From Verrucomicrobiales bacterium (GTDB lineage Bacteria > Verrucomicrobiota > Verrucomicrobiia > Verrucomicrobiales > SLCJ01): a stretch of 64,000 nucleotides of DNA. Of this stretch, positions 52,801-59,386 are shown one piece after another (within the stretch, counting starts at the first letter, position 1; every line of letters begins with the position of its first letter). The notes beneath the pieces were generated by a model. That model searched no databases, had not been told where the DNA came from, and saw nothing but the letters and a program-made list of their open reading frames with translations. The stretch is from NCBI GenBank assembly GCA_024636835.1, contig JAGXGH010000056.1, positions 21,971 through 85,970 on the forward strand, in the 5' to 3' direction. The position numbers and the translations under genes are program-made.

Positions 52801-53192
52801 CTTTCGTGGAGTGGTTCTCGTTCTCCTGTTACAAATACCGGTTGAATGCGACACTTGATTTTTCCCTTCAGTGCGGGAGCTATCTCGTTTTCCTTACCAC
52901 AAACAGCCTTGGCTAAGTTCAGTACGAAAGCCGACTTACCACTACCGTAGTCTCCGGTGATACGCCATGAACGGGGGGTGCTGTTTTTAGAGAATGCTTG
53001 GCTGATACGATCAAAGGAATTGAGAACGAATTCAGTCGAGACGTATCCTTTTGTAGACGCAGGGTCGTAAAAATCGAGTTCGATCTGAACCGACCTCCTG
53101 AAATGCGGGTTAAAACGCATCAGGTCAATAACCCGTTTGGGTAGCTGACGCTGGCCTTTCGAACTAGCTCTGGTGTTGGAGTTTGCAGGCAT
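49809..53192 (-). CDS. sspC: SspC-like large P-loop ATPase
   Basis: 1,127 residues. Walker A is at about 80-87 (WRITGDYGSGKSAFVLNLA), Walker B at about 172-180 (GILLILDEMGKNLEHA). The long C-terminal helical part resembles BrxC-type ATPases of BREX systems. In the Ssp system SspC is the ATPase that accompanies the nickase SspB and pyrophosphatase SspD; nucleotide hydrolysis is thought to drive modification. Eight bases separate it from sspB and it overlaps sspD by four bases. The BrxC resemblance gave the alternative of a BREX type 4-like locus, which I rejected since PglZ and BrxL are missing. Confidence 0.85.
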   Translation of the reverse strand: MPANSNTRASSKGQRQLPKRVIDLMRFNPHFRRSVQIELDFYDPASTKGYVSTEFVLNSFDRISQAFSKNSTPRSWRITGDYGSGKSAFVLNLAKAVCGKENEIAPALKGKIKCRIQPVFVTGEREPLHESIGKALVRQVPAMKKHPIPLNSAQLIEMIEVAHKGSKSGILLILDEMGKNLEHAMMSPASSDVYVLQRLAEIATRSGHKPFIVIAILHMGVGSYTTDLDANSRREWDKVAGRFDELPFQHPFEQTVQLCAEAIGLYLKQLQKSRPELIDESKAAMKWAVKEGMFGTASPQILLESAPRIFPLHPTVLPPLIEIFHRLGQNERSLFSFLSGFEPGGLQDVAGLELRQARFYRINDLYDFTRKNIAHTLTNGRSAHWRIIESVVRRGDSTIETNILKTIGVLNLIDDPDMPATRELILTALDQDKAAKAALNACIDKLKENKLLYERGSVRSLALWPHTSVHLDDVCEEAQQMLGEPTKPMFLLASKLESRQIVARRHYIETGNLRHFELQFIPVEDYDRLAEVGPKARNGNADGFVIVLLPENEREYKNTLAKVKVQEPMFGENVLIGLLTRPPRELLGKCRNLQVLEHVQTNVKELAADEFARRELRSQIRAAKEDLDDHVDDMVGFSHNYSFNWFRNGVSTKLETTGLGATLSGISDLVYDLCPKITNELINRRITSSAASRARTVLIDAISSNPEEEFLGMDNSKNPPEMAIYLSVLRAGKIHVQTESGWKFAIPKSKTSDPCQLKPSFTVIESILKSHDAQRVAIPLIFDRLRAAPIGARDGLIPLILSLYIAARRNETALFEDGTFLASLNGDIIQRLTKEPEAFELQRCVIEDTRMEIFEAIAKVFKIDRSDDPKVLDVVRPLMQFVADLPEYSRNTKKLSVDAISVRTVLLGARDPAQLIFNDLPNALGEKDTKREELAAKVSKVVAELSSSYDALLARLAASITEAFGTKLALPKFRDEISVRANVIAPKLVETDLKSYTLRIGDSALQDRQWLESMGNHLSKKSASRWFDADEETFNQRLVILSQRMLRAEAAQGGIGEKLADDGGKRAVRLMLTKPDGHEQGEVLHWSEEEEIQVQKLTKEFSSLIKLHGRPALGAAAKAIWNHLEKS

Positions 53193-53200
53193 GGTTTTAT

Positions 53201-54127
53201 TTAGGCTTTGTAGATAGCGACAAGAGCGGCTTTGGGGGTCTGCAAACGTTGAACGGAGCGTTGACTGCGTGAGTCAATAATCACTAGTTCCTTCGGGAAT
53301 TCTTTTGCAAGATTGACAACAAGGTCGTGTACAGCGACCTCAGGCAGACGAAAGACACGTCCTGGACTGTCGTCATCTAGAGTGATTTGCCGAATAGTCA
53401 GCGCCTGTTCATTCGGGTGATTTTTCTCCCACCACTGATTTAGGCAGTAGCGGAAAGTTAATGGGGACAGTGAAGGTTTGGGTCCCGTCTGTATACGATA
53501 TGTCGGCTCTCTGCGTCCGCTTGCTAGTTTACGCTCAGAGTGGGGGCGGATTAGTCGAAGTGGAGTCAGAGGGCTATCAAGTGTCTCTTCTGGAACAGCT
53601 CTAGAACTAGCGGAGGCTCCCTCCACATAGGTTTTCAGGAAAACGTCAAAATGCTGACGGAGGGTGACTCCAGAAAGCTTGCGCCCAGAGGGATTTGGAG
53701 CACCGGCAAAGTGATCGACAGTCTCTGTGATTGTGATCTCATCCTCGTGGAGAACATTGACGAAATAGTGCCAAGCGTAAGGCCGGCGGTGGCGGGCACC
53801 TTCGTACCAGCCTTGGCAGAGATTCCAATGAATCAGCCAGAGGGTTTGAGGGTTTTCAAGGTAAGGATCCTTACCATTGTCCCGATTGAAGATAGTTTCC
53901 CCAAAGGAGGTGATTGTGAGACCGGACTCGGTTTTCTGGACGACTCCGGTCGCCTGAATCCAGAAAGCCAGCGACTGCACCATATTTTTTCCGATACCTA
54001 GTAATTCCATCCCCTTCCTTGGATCAGAAAATGGATCTTGGTTGTCAGTGATCGCGGCGACGGCTTTTGGAAGCCACGTTATTCTGAGACTGAAGGTTTC
54101 GTGTCCGCTGTAGGAAAATTCGGGCAT
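53201..54127 (-). CDS. sspB: SspB-like DUF4007 protein
   Basis: 308 residues. The start MPEFSYSGHETFSLRITWLP and ELLGIGKNMVQSLAFWIQATG, followed by IHWNLCQGWY, are diagnostic for DUF4007. In the published Ssp systems the DUF4007 protein SspB is the DNA nickase that gives single-strand modification. It starts the operon, which runs B-C-D-F-G-H-A on the minus strand from 54,127 to 38,969. No DndB, DndD or DndE homologue is present. The promoter must be in 54128-54400; no strong motif was seen. Confidence 0.87.
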   Translation of the reverse strand: MPEFSYSGHETFSLRITWLPKAVAAITDNQDPFSDPRKGMELLGIGKNMVQSLAFWIQATGVVQKTESGLTITSFGETIFNRDNGKDPYLENPQTLWLIHWNLCQGWYEGARHRRPYAWHYFVNVLHEDEITITETVDHFAGAPNPSGRKLSGVTLRQHFDVFLKTYVEGASASSRAVPEETLDSPLTPLRLIRPHSERKLASGRREPTYRIQTGPKPSLSPLTFRYCLNQWWEKNHPNEQALTIRQITLDDDSPGRVFRLPEVAVHDLVVNLAKEFPKELVIIDSRSQRSVQRLQTPKAALVAIYKA

Positions 54128-54460
54128 TTAAAAATGGTTAACTGTAGTGTGTAGTAAGGGTGTGCGTAGCGCAATACTTCTGACCGTGTTTTTTGGGCAG
54201 ATGAGCGGACTTTCGGGTGAGATTGTAAAATTTTCTCATCGTTGAACAGGATGTTTTATTTGCCGAGCTAGAGGGAGCTTTTACCCTAGCCCGAACCGCA
54301 GTCATTTTGGCCTTTTTGTGTCCAATCCGAAGAATCTTTAGGGTCGCAGTATTCAACTCTAGAAGTGGTTGTAAAAGGGGCTCAGAAGAATCGGCAAGCA
54401 AATTGTGAGTGCTGACAGCACTCCTAACTCATTGGTTTGTGGTATTATATGATCAAGTTA
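54128..54460. other. Upstream region of the Ssp operon
   Basis: No credible gene (an 87-codon minus-strand frame is Lys/Thr/Ser-rich and probably spurious). Contains GAGTGCT/AGCACTC, a seven-base-pair hairpin at 54409-54425, and presumably the minus-strand promoter for sspB. Confidence 0.45.
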
Positions 54461-54488
54461 AAAAGCGGACGGGTTTCCCCGTCCGCTT
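54461..54488 (-). terminator. Rho-independent terminator reading leftward
   Basis: AAGCGGACGGG and CCCGTCCGCTT form an 11-base-pair stem with a TTTC loop (54463-54488); on the minus strand it is followed by five T. It ends the decayed SSB-like gene from the right and insulates the Ssp operon. Confidence 0.85.
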
Positions 54489-54499
54489 ATTTGTTTGGT

Positions 54500-55150
54500 G
54501 TTGGTTTTGGAGGATTACGACACTGCTGATTCGAGCGGCAGTTTGGATTCTTCCTCGGTGGGTTCTGGTTCCTGTTGAGCGATGCCGGTGTGACCTTTCC
54601 CCGTCAGAAAATTCAACATCGGATGCGTGAATTATCAACTCGGCTTTGGGTGTGCCATCGTTGGCTTTGTAGCCTATTGCCTCCGTGCGACCGTTTACCA
54701 AGAGCTTGGTTTCTGAGGTTATGTATGGAGCAATCTTGATAAACACGACCATTTACGAACAGCCGAGCTAGTGAGATCGAGGACGTTATTAACACGGACG
54801 GTTTCGTTACCCACGCCGCCTTACTTGGATCTACGCCATAGTGAGCATGCTCACCCAGCACAGCTTCCCGAGAAGACCCAAGTAGATGCCGCCAGGCCAA
54901 AGTCTGTATAGCGGTTAGGTGCCCCTGTATTGCTGGGAGCATGGAAGTCAATTGCCGTGTCAGCATACTTTGGATTGACCGCGTGGTGATCAGTCGCATC
55001 GAAGTTGATTCCTTTCGGCAGTCCCCCTTTGCGGCATTAAAACTGCCCGATTTGAACTTTCCGCGCTGGAGGCAGCCAAAGCTCTCCTCATACCTCACAT
55101 CGCAAACTGCAATAGGGATAGTAGCAATCGTAGACGCAGTTCTGCTGTCA
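54500..55150 (-). pseudogene. Decayed gene pieces: SSB-like C-terminus and a toxin-like fragment
   Basis: Broken minus-strand sequence. Around 54,755-54,615 the frame gives KLLVNGRTEAIGYKANDGTP and IIHASDVEF, then one frame over GKGHTGIAQQEPEPTEEESK, resembling the OB-fold end and acidic tail of a single-stranded DNA-binding protein with a one-base frameshift. Upstream, 55,095-54,760, pieces in two frames read GINFDATDHHAVNPKYADTA, GEHAHYGVDPSKAAWV and VRVNNVLDLTSSAVRK; the last resembles the catalytic tail of RES-like polymorphic toxins. These are low-certainty readings of degenerate DNA. A real terminator follows at 54461. Confidence 0.4.
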
Positions 55151-55153
55151 GGT

Positions 55154-55591
55154 TCAAACGTTCAATTTACCATTTGACAGTTTGACGACGAACTCCTCAA
55201 AAGACTCCGCAACAGTCTCACCATCAACGCCGGGCCCAAATGCGATCACTGGACTTTGTTCTTTGTCTTTAGTATCTAGGTAGTAGGTGAGACTTGCCCC
55301 GTCGCCCGAGATCGGAAGAAGAGTTTGCGCCAGATTTGATCCTGCAACACGACGCGTTTGATTGGTAGCTGCAATCACATCTCGCCACGTCGGAGGCTCA
55401 TCATCGCTTGATGTGAACACTCCTGCGATTTCATATCCTGCGCCTATCGCAGCCCCGTACTCAAGTAAGAACTTTCGATAAGAGGTCGGAAAAACGATCC
55501 CGAGATGTTGTTCCGCAATAATTATTGATTCTACAGACGCTCCACCGGGAGTGTCCGCAGATCTAAGCACGTTTTGATATTGATCTTTCAT
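55154..55591 (-). CDS. SMI1/KNR4 (SUKH) family immunity protein
   Basis: 145 residues. SUKH hallmarks: IIIAEQHLGIVFPTSYRKFLLEYGAAIG, the GxG-like turn GYEIAGVF, LLPISGDGASLTYYLD and a final ESFEEFVVKL. SUKH proteins are cognate or promiscuous immunity proteins for nuclease or deaminase toxins in Rhs and CDI loci. It lies just downstream (minus strand) of a Gly-rich toxin-like fragment and in the same direction as the Rhs gene at the right edge. Confidence 0.85.
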   Translation of the reverse strand: MKDQYQNVLRSADTPGGASVESIIIAEQHLGIVFPTSYRKFLLEYGAAIGAGYEIAGVFTSSDDEPPTWRDVIAATNQTRRVAGSNLAQTLLPISGDGASLTYYLDTKDKEQSPVIAFGPGVDGETVAESFEEFVVKLSNGKLNV

Positions 55592-55608
55592 TAAATTCAG
55601 TTCGTTGA

Positions 55609-55986
55609 CTACCTCCCAAGTTGGCGGAGCAAGTCATTTGATACCTGCCCCGAAGCAATGACGTCATCGAGACGCTGTTGCCAGTAGGATTGGGACAACC
55701 CCGACTGTCGAACCGGGCCACCAGGCCCCGGAATGTGAATAGGGCCTCCTGTTCGACCGCCCCCTGAACCACCAGCGCGCGAGAGGACGGGCGACCAGTG
55801 CGAGGCGCGTGGTGCCCATTTCGTTTGATCCGGCGAAGCCGCACACGGCACCTCATAAGTAAGGGGAGTGGATGCAGCAGACGATTGCCGGACGGCTTGG
55901 GTGGACTTCGTTTCACTGCAATGATTCGAGTGTGGATCACATGTAATCTGCTGCCATTCGCATCGCTGAAAAAGCAATGTAGGCAT
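55609..55986 (-). CDS. Possible toxin-module fragment, Gly/Ser-rich
   Basis: Open frame of 125 codons. The tail GGPVRQSGLSQSYWQQRLDD and the linker GGSGGGRTGGPIHIPGPG look like the end of a polymorphic toxin or its pre-toxin linker. The N-terminus overlaps the preceding gene by 50 bases, so the real start is later or the gene is a remnant. It precedes the SUKH gene by 17 bases, which supports a toxin-immunity pairing. Low confidence. Confidence 0.4.
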   Translation of the reverse strand: MPTLLFQRCEWQQITCDPHSNHCSETKSTQAVRQSSAASTPLTYEVPCAASPDQTKWAPRASHWSPVLSRAGGSGGGRTGGPIHIPGPGGPVRQSGLSQSYWQQRLDDVIASGQVSNDLLRQLGR

Positions 55987-56260
55987 CGGATGGATCCGGA
56001 TTCGATGCCTCTACTCCAGCAAGCCAGGCATCAAGTTCGCCGTCATTATCGGCGATTAGCTTCTGAAGCGACTCCTTCAGATGAGTTGGAGCTTTCTCGG
56101 CGAGTTGTTCACGCTCCCAGTCATCAGCAATCCCCCAAAAACTGGCGTAAGGGATCAGGTGACGCAGGTTTTCCGGCTCGTCGTTGAAGTCAAAGTCCAC
56201 AGTAGAACTCTCAGACAAGAACTCACCATACTCATTTTGAATGGGATCAATTTTACACAT
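55937..56260 (-). CDS. Small acidic protein, candidate immunity protein
   Basis: 107 residues, net acidic. NLRHLIPYASFWGIADDWER and ASNPDPSDAYIAFSAMRMAA are of a type frequent next to polymorphic toxins, as far as I recall. No membrane segment or signal. It starts nine bases after the stop of the toxin-like gene at 56270, so the two are a probable toxin-immunity pair. Confidence 0.6.
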   Translation of the reverse strand: MCKIDPIQNEYGEFLSESSTVDFDFNDEPENLRHLIPYASFWGIADDWEREQLAEKAPTHLKESLQKLIADNDGELDAWLAGVEASNPDPSDAYIAFSAMRMAADYM

Positions 56261-56269
56261 GTGATTTAG

Positions 56270-56665
56270 CTAGTTATCAAGCGCTCTCTTCATTCGGTCA
56301 AACCAGTTCCAATAGTCCTGGCGCATCGCGCCTGGAACCTCAGCCGCATCGAACATTTTTTCGGACAACACTCGCATGTCAGCCTCTTCTACCTTTTTCG
56401 AATCGAATGTGCCGCCCATGCTTTTGCGCATCTCTGCACGCCAAGTGTTATACACATCAAAGGTCGCTCGGTGGTTTGCCTGCGACATCAAGATTGCTGG
56501 CGCTTTGTTCGGATCGTAGCCAGTGATGCGGTTTGCTGCATCGCGCTGTGGTGTGACGATTAGATTTCCTGAGGCGAGATTGCCACTTTCATTTGACCTA
56601 GCCGTGACATTGCCAACCAACAGGAAAGCTAGTGTTGTCAGGAAAATGGAAACGGAAAAATTCAA
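56270..56665 (-). CDS. Secreted toxin-domain protein (orphan Rhs-type C-terminal module)
   Basis: 131 residues. Residues 1-19 form a signal peptide (MNFSVSIFLTTLAFLLVGN). The rest, TPQRDAANRITGYDP, NKAPAILMSQANHRATFDVY, NTWRAEMRKSMGGTFD and YWNWFDRMKRAL, resembles C-terminal modules of Rhs-type toxins, a possible nuclease with a conserved His in the NHRATFD block. It lacks the Rhs repeats. The promoter and signal-peptide part are duplicated at 58372-58517. An orphan toxin with its own Sec signal is unusual; it is followed by a putative immunity gene. Confidence 0.6.
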   Translation of the reverse strand: MNFSVSIFLTTLAFLLVGNVTARSNESGNLASGNLIVTPQRDAANRITGYDPNKAPAILMSQANHRATFDVYNTWRAEMRKSMGGTFDSKKVEEADMRVLSEKMFDAAEVPGAMRQDYWNWFDRMKRALDN

Positions 56666-56757
56666 GGCATGACATTCGTCTCAAATTCGGGCTTGCGGGG
56701 AAAGTGCAAACTCATTCAATTCACGCTTACCTCATTTAGGCTGAGACTTTGAAGCCT
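56610..56757. repeat. 145-bp repeat (promoter plus signal-peptide start), copy 1
   Basis: Covers the first 18 codons of the secreted toxin gene and the 90 bases before it. It matches 58372-58517 at roughly four of five positions, in the same orientation, including AGGAAAGCTAGTGTTGT and TTTGAAGCC. The DUF6035 gene (opposite strand) lies between the copies. Confidence 0.75.
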
Positions 56758-57014
56758 TCTCTTTTCCTGATGACCAAATCCTGCGCCGACTTTTACTTGC
56801 TTAACATTGGAATTTAGTCGATCATCAACAACAAGTTACGCAAATTCACGACAACTATATGTCTGGCCTCTGACGTTGACTGCGGATACAAAGAACCATA
56901 GCCGACCCCGCAAGAGCTGGCGGTCGTTAATTCGGTGGTAAGCAATTTTTTAGATCCTTCGCTTGAATTACTTGAGTAGAATCAGAGATTCTTTCCGTCC
57001 GAGAAGGATTTACC
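56758..57014. other. Divergent promoter region
   Basis: Between the toxin gene (minus) and the DUF6035 gene (plus). No gene. Contains the rightward promoter of the nuclease gene and repeat copy 1 at its left edge. No motif recognised. Confidence 0.4.
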
Positions 57015-58292
57015 ATGGAACGTCGTATTGAGCATGTAAGAGATTTGTTGAAAGGCACGGAGGTCGTTGCTTCGGAATTTTTCCTTAGCGAGGAGGGGCT
57101 GATTTTCACGCGACGGTATAGAAGCATGGCACACAATTTGAAGGGGCAACCTGAACTCGTGTGCTCTGTATGTAATCAACCGGTCCTCATTGCCGGTACC
57201 AAGGATCAGGAGTTTTACTTCAAACACTTTAGGGAGCAGGGCGATTGCCCGATCAAGACCAAAGGCGATTTGAATCAGACTGAACTTGACCGATTACGAT
57301 ATGCAGGTGTCAAGGAAAGCCAGAAACATCTCCAGTTGAAGGATGAGGTCGAGGCCGCTTTGCTCGTCGACTCTACGCGGTGTTCAAAGGTGATGAAAGA
57401 GCAGGTGCGCCGGTCATCGCTGGATTCAAAGCTATGGCGCAAACCGGATGTATCTTGTGATTTTATGGGAAGGAAGATGGTCTTTGAAGTCCAACTGTCC
57501 ACCACCTATCTGAACGTCATTACCGAGCGTGAGGCACATTACCATGACGACCAGACATTCGTCCTATGGCTCTTCGCTGACTTTGATCCAAGCAACCTGC
57601 GGTTTGTGGAAAAGGACATTCTTTACGCGAACCACGGGAATGCTTTCGTTTTTGACGATGAAGCGAGAAAGCGTTCAAAGGCCGAAGGAAAGTTGATTCT
57701 TCATTGTCATCAATTAATGAAGCGGGGTGGCATTGCGAACGATGAATGGGAGGATACCTTTGTGGATCTTGCCGATCTTACATTCGACACCTCGGAATAC
57801 AGAGCCTATCTGACTTCACCTGAACTCAGGAGACTTGCCGATGATTTCAAAGACTATTGGCTGAACAATTCGTCCATGTCTGCTCTGGATCGCTACACGA
57901 AAGGAGAAGAATTCATCGAGCGCTTAGCATTGGAAGGCCTGAACTTCGATTATGAATTATGCACAGTGCTTAATGCCTTGTACTCGTTGAAGTCAGGACA
58001 GATGGTTGGGTATAAATACAGTTCTGATGCTAATGGATTCCTTCAATTAGCGAATGTTATCTTGGGCAGCTATCCGAAATACGTTCATTTGTTCTTTTGG
58101 GCGATGAAGCATTATGGGTGGAGTGGCAAAGTCAGAGCCTGTAATAAGGGAGATAGGCTGAAAGAGAAGTTTGACGCGATTAGGCCTAAGCTCGGAAATC
58201 CTGAATTCAAATTGCCGGAAAAATACGTGCCTTTAATTCGCCTCTTGTTTCCAGAGCTGCCGCAAAAAGCTTTTGGGATGAAGATGATTTGA
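57015..58292 (+). CDS. DUF6035 / CoiA-like PD-(D/E)XK nuclease
   Basis: 425 residues. An N-terminal zinc-binding region (LVCSVCNQPVLI... CPIK) is followed by the nuclease motif: KPDVSCDFMGRKMVFEVQLS, where the D and E-x-Q supply the catalytic site of the CoiA-like PD-(D/E)XK fold. C-terminal helices follow, with YGWSGKVRACNKGDR. Competence protein CoiA processes incoming DNA; DUF6035 proteins are a related bacterial family. It is the only plus-strand gene among minus-strand toxin units, suggesting insertion between the two 145-bp repeats. Starts cleanly at ATG 57015. Could be a restriction-type defence nuclease. Confidence 0.78.
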   Translation: MERRIEHVRDLLKGTEVVASEFFLSEEGLIFTRRYRSMAHNLKGQPELVCSVCNQPVLIAGTKDQEFYFKHFREQGDCPIKTKGDLNQTELDRLRYAGVKESQKHLQLKDEVEAALLVDSTRCSKVMKEQVRRSSLDSKLWRKPDVSCDFMGRKMVFEVQLSTTYLNVITEREAHYHDDQTFVLWLFADFDPSNLRFVEKDILYANHGNAFVFDDEARKRSKAEGKLILHCHQLMKRGGIANDEWEDTFVDLADLTFDTSEYRAYLTSPELRRLADDFKDYWLNNSSMSALDRYTKGEEFIERLALEGLNFDYELCTVLNALYSLKSGQMVGYKYSSDANGFLQLANVILGSYPKYVHLFFWAMKHYGWSGKVRACNKGDRLKEKFDAIRPKLGNPEFKLPEKYVPLIRLLFPELPQKAFGMKMI

Positions 58293-58425
58293 TTTTATGG
58301 ACGCAGATTGGGGCAAAACCCTCTAAATCCGATAGATCAATACCAACTTTATCCATGACTGTCTTGATATTGCCAGCCAACAGGAAAGCTAGTGTTGTTA
58401 AGAAAATGGAAATGGAAAAATTCAC
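58207..58425 (-). pseudogene. Truncated copy of the secreted-toxin start
   Basis: Residues 1-19 (MNFSISIFLTTLAFLLAGN) duplicate the signal peptide of the gene at 56270, then homology stops and the frame runs through unrelated sequence overlapping the end of the DUF6035 gene. Only the promoter and signal-peptide segment was copied, leaving a leftover with no toxin part. Confidence 0.65.
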
Positions 58426-58517
58426 GGCATGGAATTCGTTTCAAATTCAGGCTTGCCGGGAAAGTGCAAGTTTATCCATTTAAAGCTTACCGTAATTTAG
58501 ATGAGATTTTGAAGCCG
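58372..58517. repeat. 145-bp repeat (promoter plus signal-peptide start), copy 2
   Basis: Second copy of the repeat at 56610-56757, same orientation. It covers the truncated signal-peptide frame and the bases upstream of it. It abuts the broken zincin toxin at 58543 and the end of the DUF6035 gene at 58292. Confidence 0.75.
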
Positions 58518-58542
58518 CCATTTCTATTCTGAGTCGGCCCGT

Positions 58543-58708
58543 TTATTCTCGGCGAGAAACAGTGTGAACCGACTCATGGCGAAGCGTAGAAAGCAAATCT
58601 GCGCGTGAAAGTCCCGGGCGTAAGAACACCTGACCATTCGGAAGTGTCTCGCCCAACACAGCCGAACCCATTAGACGGGTCGCCGGAAGTCTCAGTTTAT
58701 TGATCACG
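58543..58708 (-). pseudogene. Remnant of a zincin toxin C-terminus
   Basis: The frame from 58,708 down to 58,543 reads RLPATRLMGSAVLGETLPNG, VFLRPGLSRADLLS and LRHESVHTVSRRE, with H-E-S-V-H a zinc-protease HExxH motif as seen in Rhs-linked toxins. The 5' part is missing: immediately upstream the 335-bp repeat begins (58709). The repeat therefore sits exactly at the break. No immunity gene is attached. Confidence 0.65.
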
Positions 58709-59046
58709 GACGCCCGTAGCACCCGTAGGCGGCAGTGCGAGCCAGTGAGCCCACTCCGCCAATGGCTCACCCGATCCGCTCCGTTTCCTCACCGCTGCTA
58801 AGACGGGCAGGAGGCACGGGCTGGAATGAGGAACGAATGCAAGTCGGTGTCACCGTGGGGTGGGATAGTGGCAGGTGTTTGCGCGGATTGGGGTGCGGAG
58901 AAGCTATAGTGGTGGGGGGCTGGAAGATGGGCATGGCGACGGCGTGCGCAGTGGAGCGAAGTCTGGGGGGCAGATGGTGAGGCACGAACCACCCGCCGTC
59001 GCGATGCCCTTCCGGAAGCCTTGCGGTTGGCTCCCCGCGATAGCGC
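58709..59046. repeat. 335-bp dispersed repeat, copy B
   Basis: Same orientation as copy A (36915-37249). The left edge coincides with the break in the zincin toxin; the right edge is CGATAGCGCT. Differences from copy A are scattered substitutions and small indels, so the copies are old. No open frame across it is convincing. Confidence 0.8.
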
Positions 59047-59386
59047 TAATCTTGTGGCCTAGCGCGACTCCAGCCCCCATCTTTGGCACATAACTCGATG
59101 TAATCCATAAGCGTCAGAGCGAGGCACGAGCTCCCCGCCGCCGCGAAGGGGGTCCCCTCCGGGGAAGGGATCGCGGCGATAAGCGGGCGCTTTGCATTAC
59201 ATCTTGTTATGAGCAGAGAGCAGCGAGGAAGAATGACGAGCGGAACGGTCGCGGCAAGCAGGAAGCGTGATCAGGCCGCTTGGGGGTGGTGTTTGATGCC
59301 AGCCAAATATCAGAAAAACATGGAAAATTGGACTGACCATTTTGCTTTCTGCTTTTGACCCCATGCCCTTTTGGCTTCTCCTTGAC
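59047..59386. other. Gene-free spacer with palindromic element
   Basis: Between the repeat and the immunity gene; apart from the palindrome it holds only purine-rich sequence (GAGCAGAGAGCAGCGAGG) and a T-rich end. No gene. Confidence 0.45.
59089..59211. repeat. 123-bp palindromic element
   Basis: CATAACTCGATGTAAT (59089-59104) and ATTACATCTTGTTATG (59196-59211) are inverted repeats matching at 14 of 16 positions. Inside are CGCCGCGA/TCGCGGCG and TCCCC/GGGGA stems, giving a long folded structure. Its size and folded single-strand form recall integron attC sites, but the end core (GTTATGA) does not match GTTRRRY. A MITE is another option; no target duplication was seen. Confidence 0.6.

Noticed and set aside
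48979..54127. BREX type 4-like locus (PAPS reductase plus BrxC-like ATPase)
   Set aside because: DUF4007, DptF/G/H-like genes and a cysteine desulfurase are present, while PglZ and BrxL are absent. The set fits Ssp better.
54138..54401. 87-codon minus-strand frame before sspB
   Set aside because: Biased Lys/Ser/Thr composition with no conserved blocks; more likely leader DNA.
59089..59211. Integron attC cassette site
   Set aside because: The core does not match GTTRRRY, no integrase is visible and genes are not arranged as cassettes; kept only as a palindromic element.
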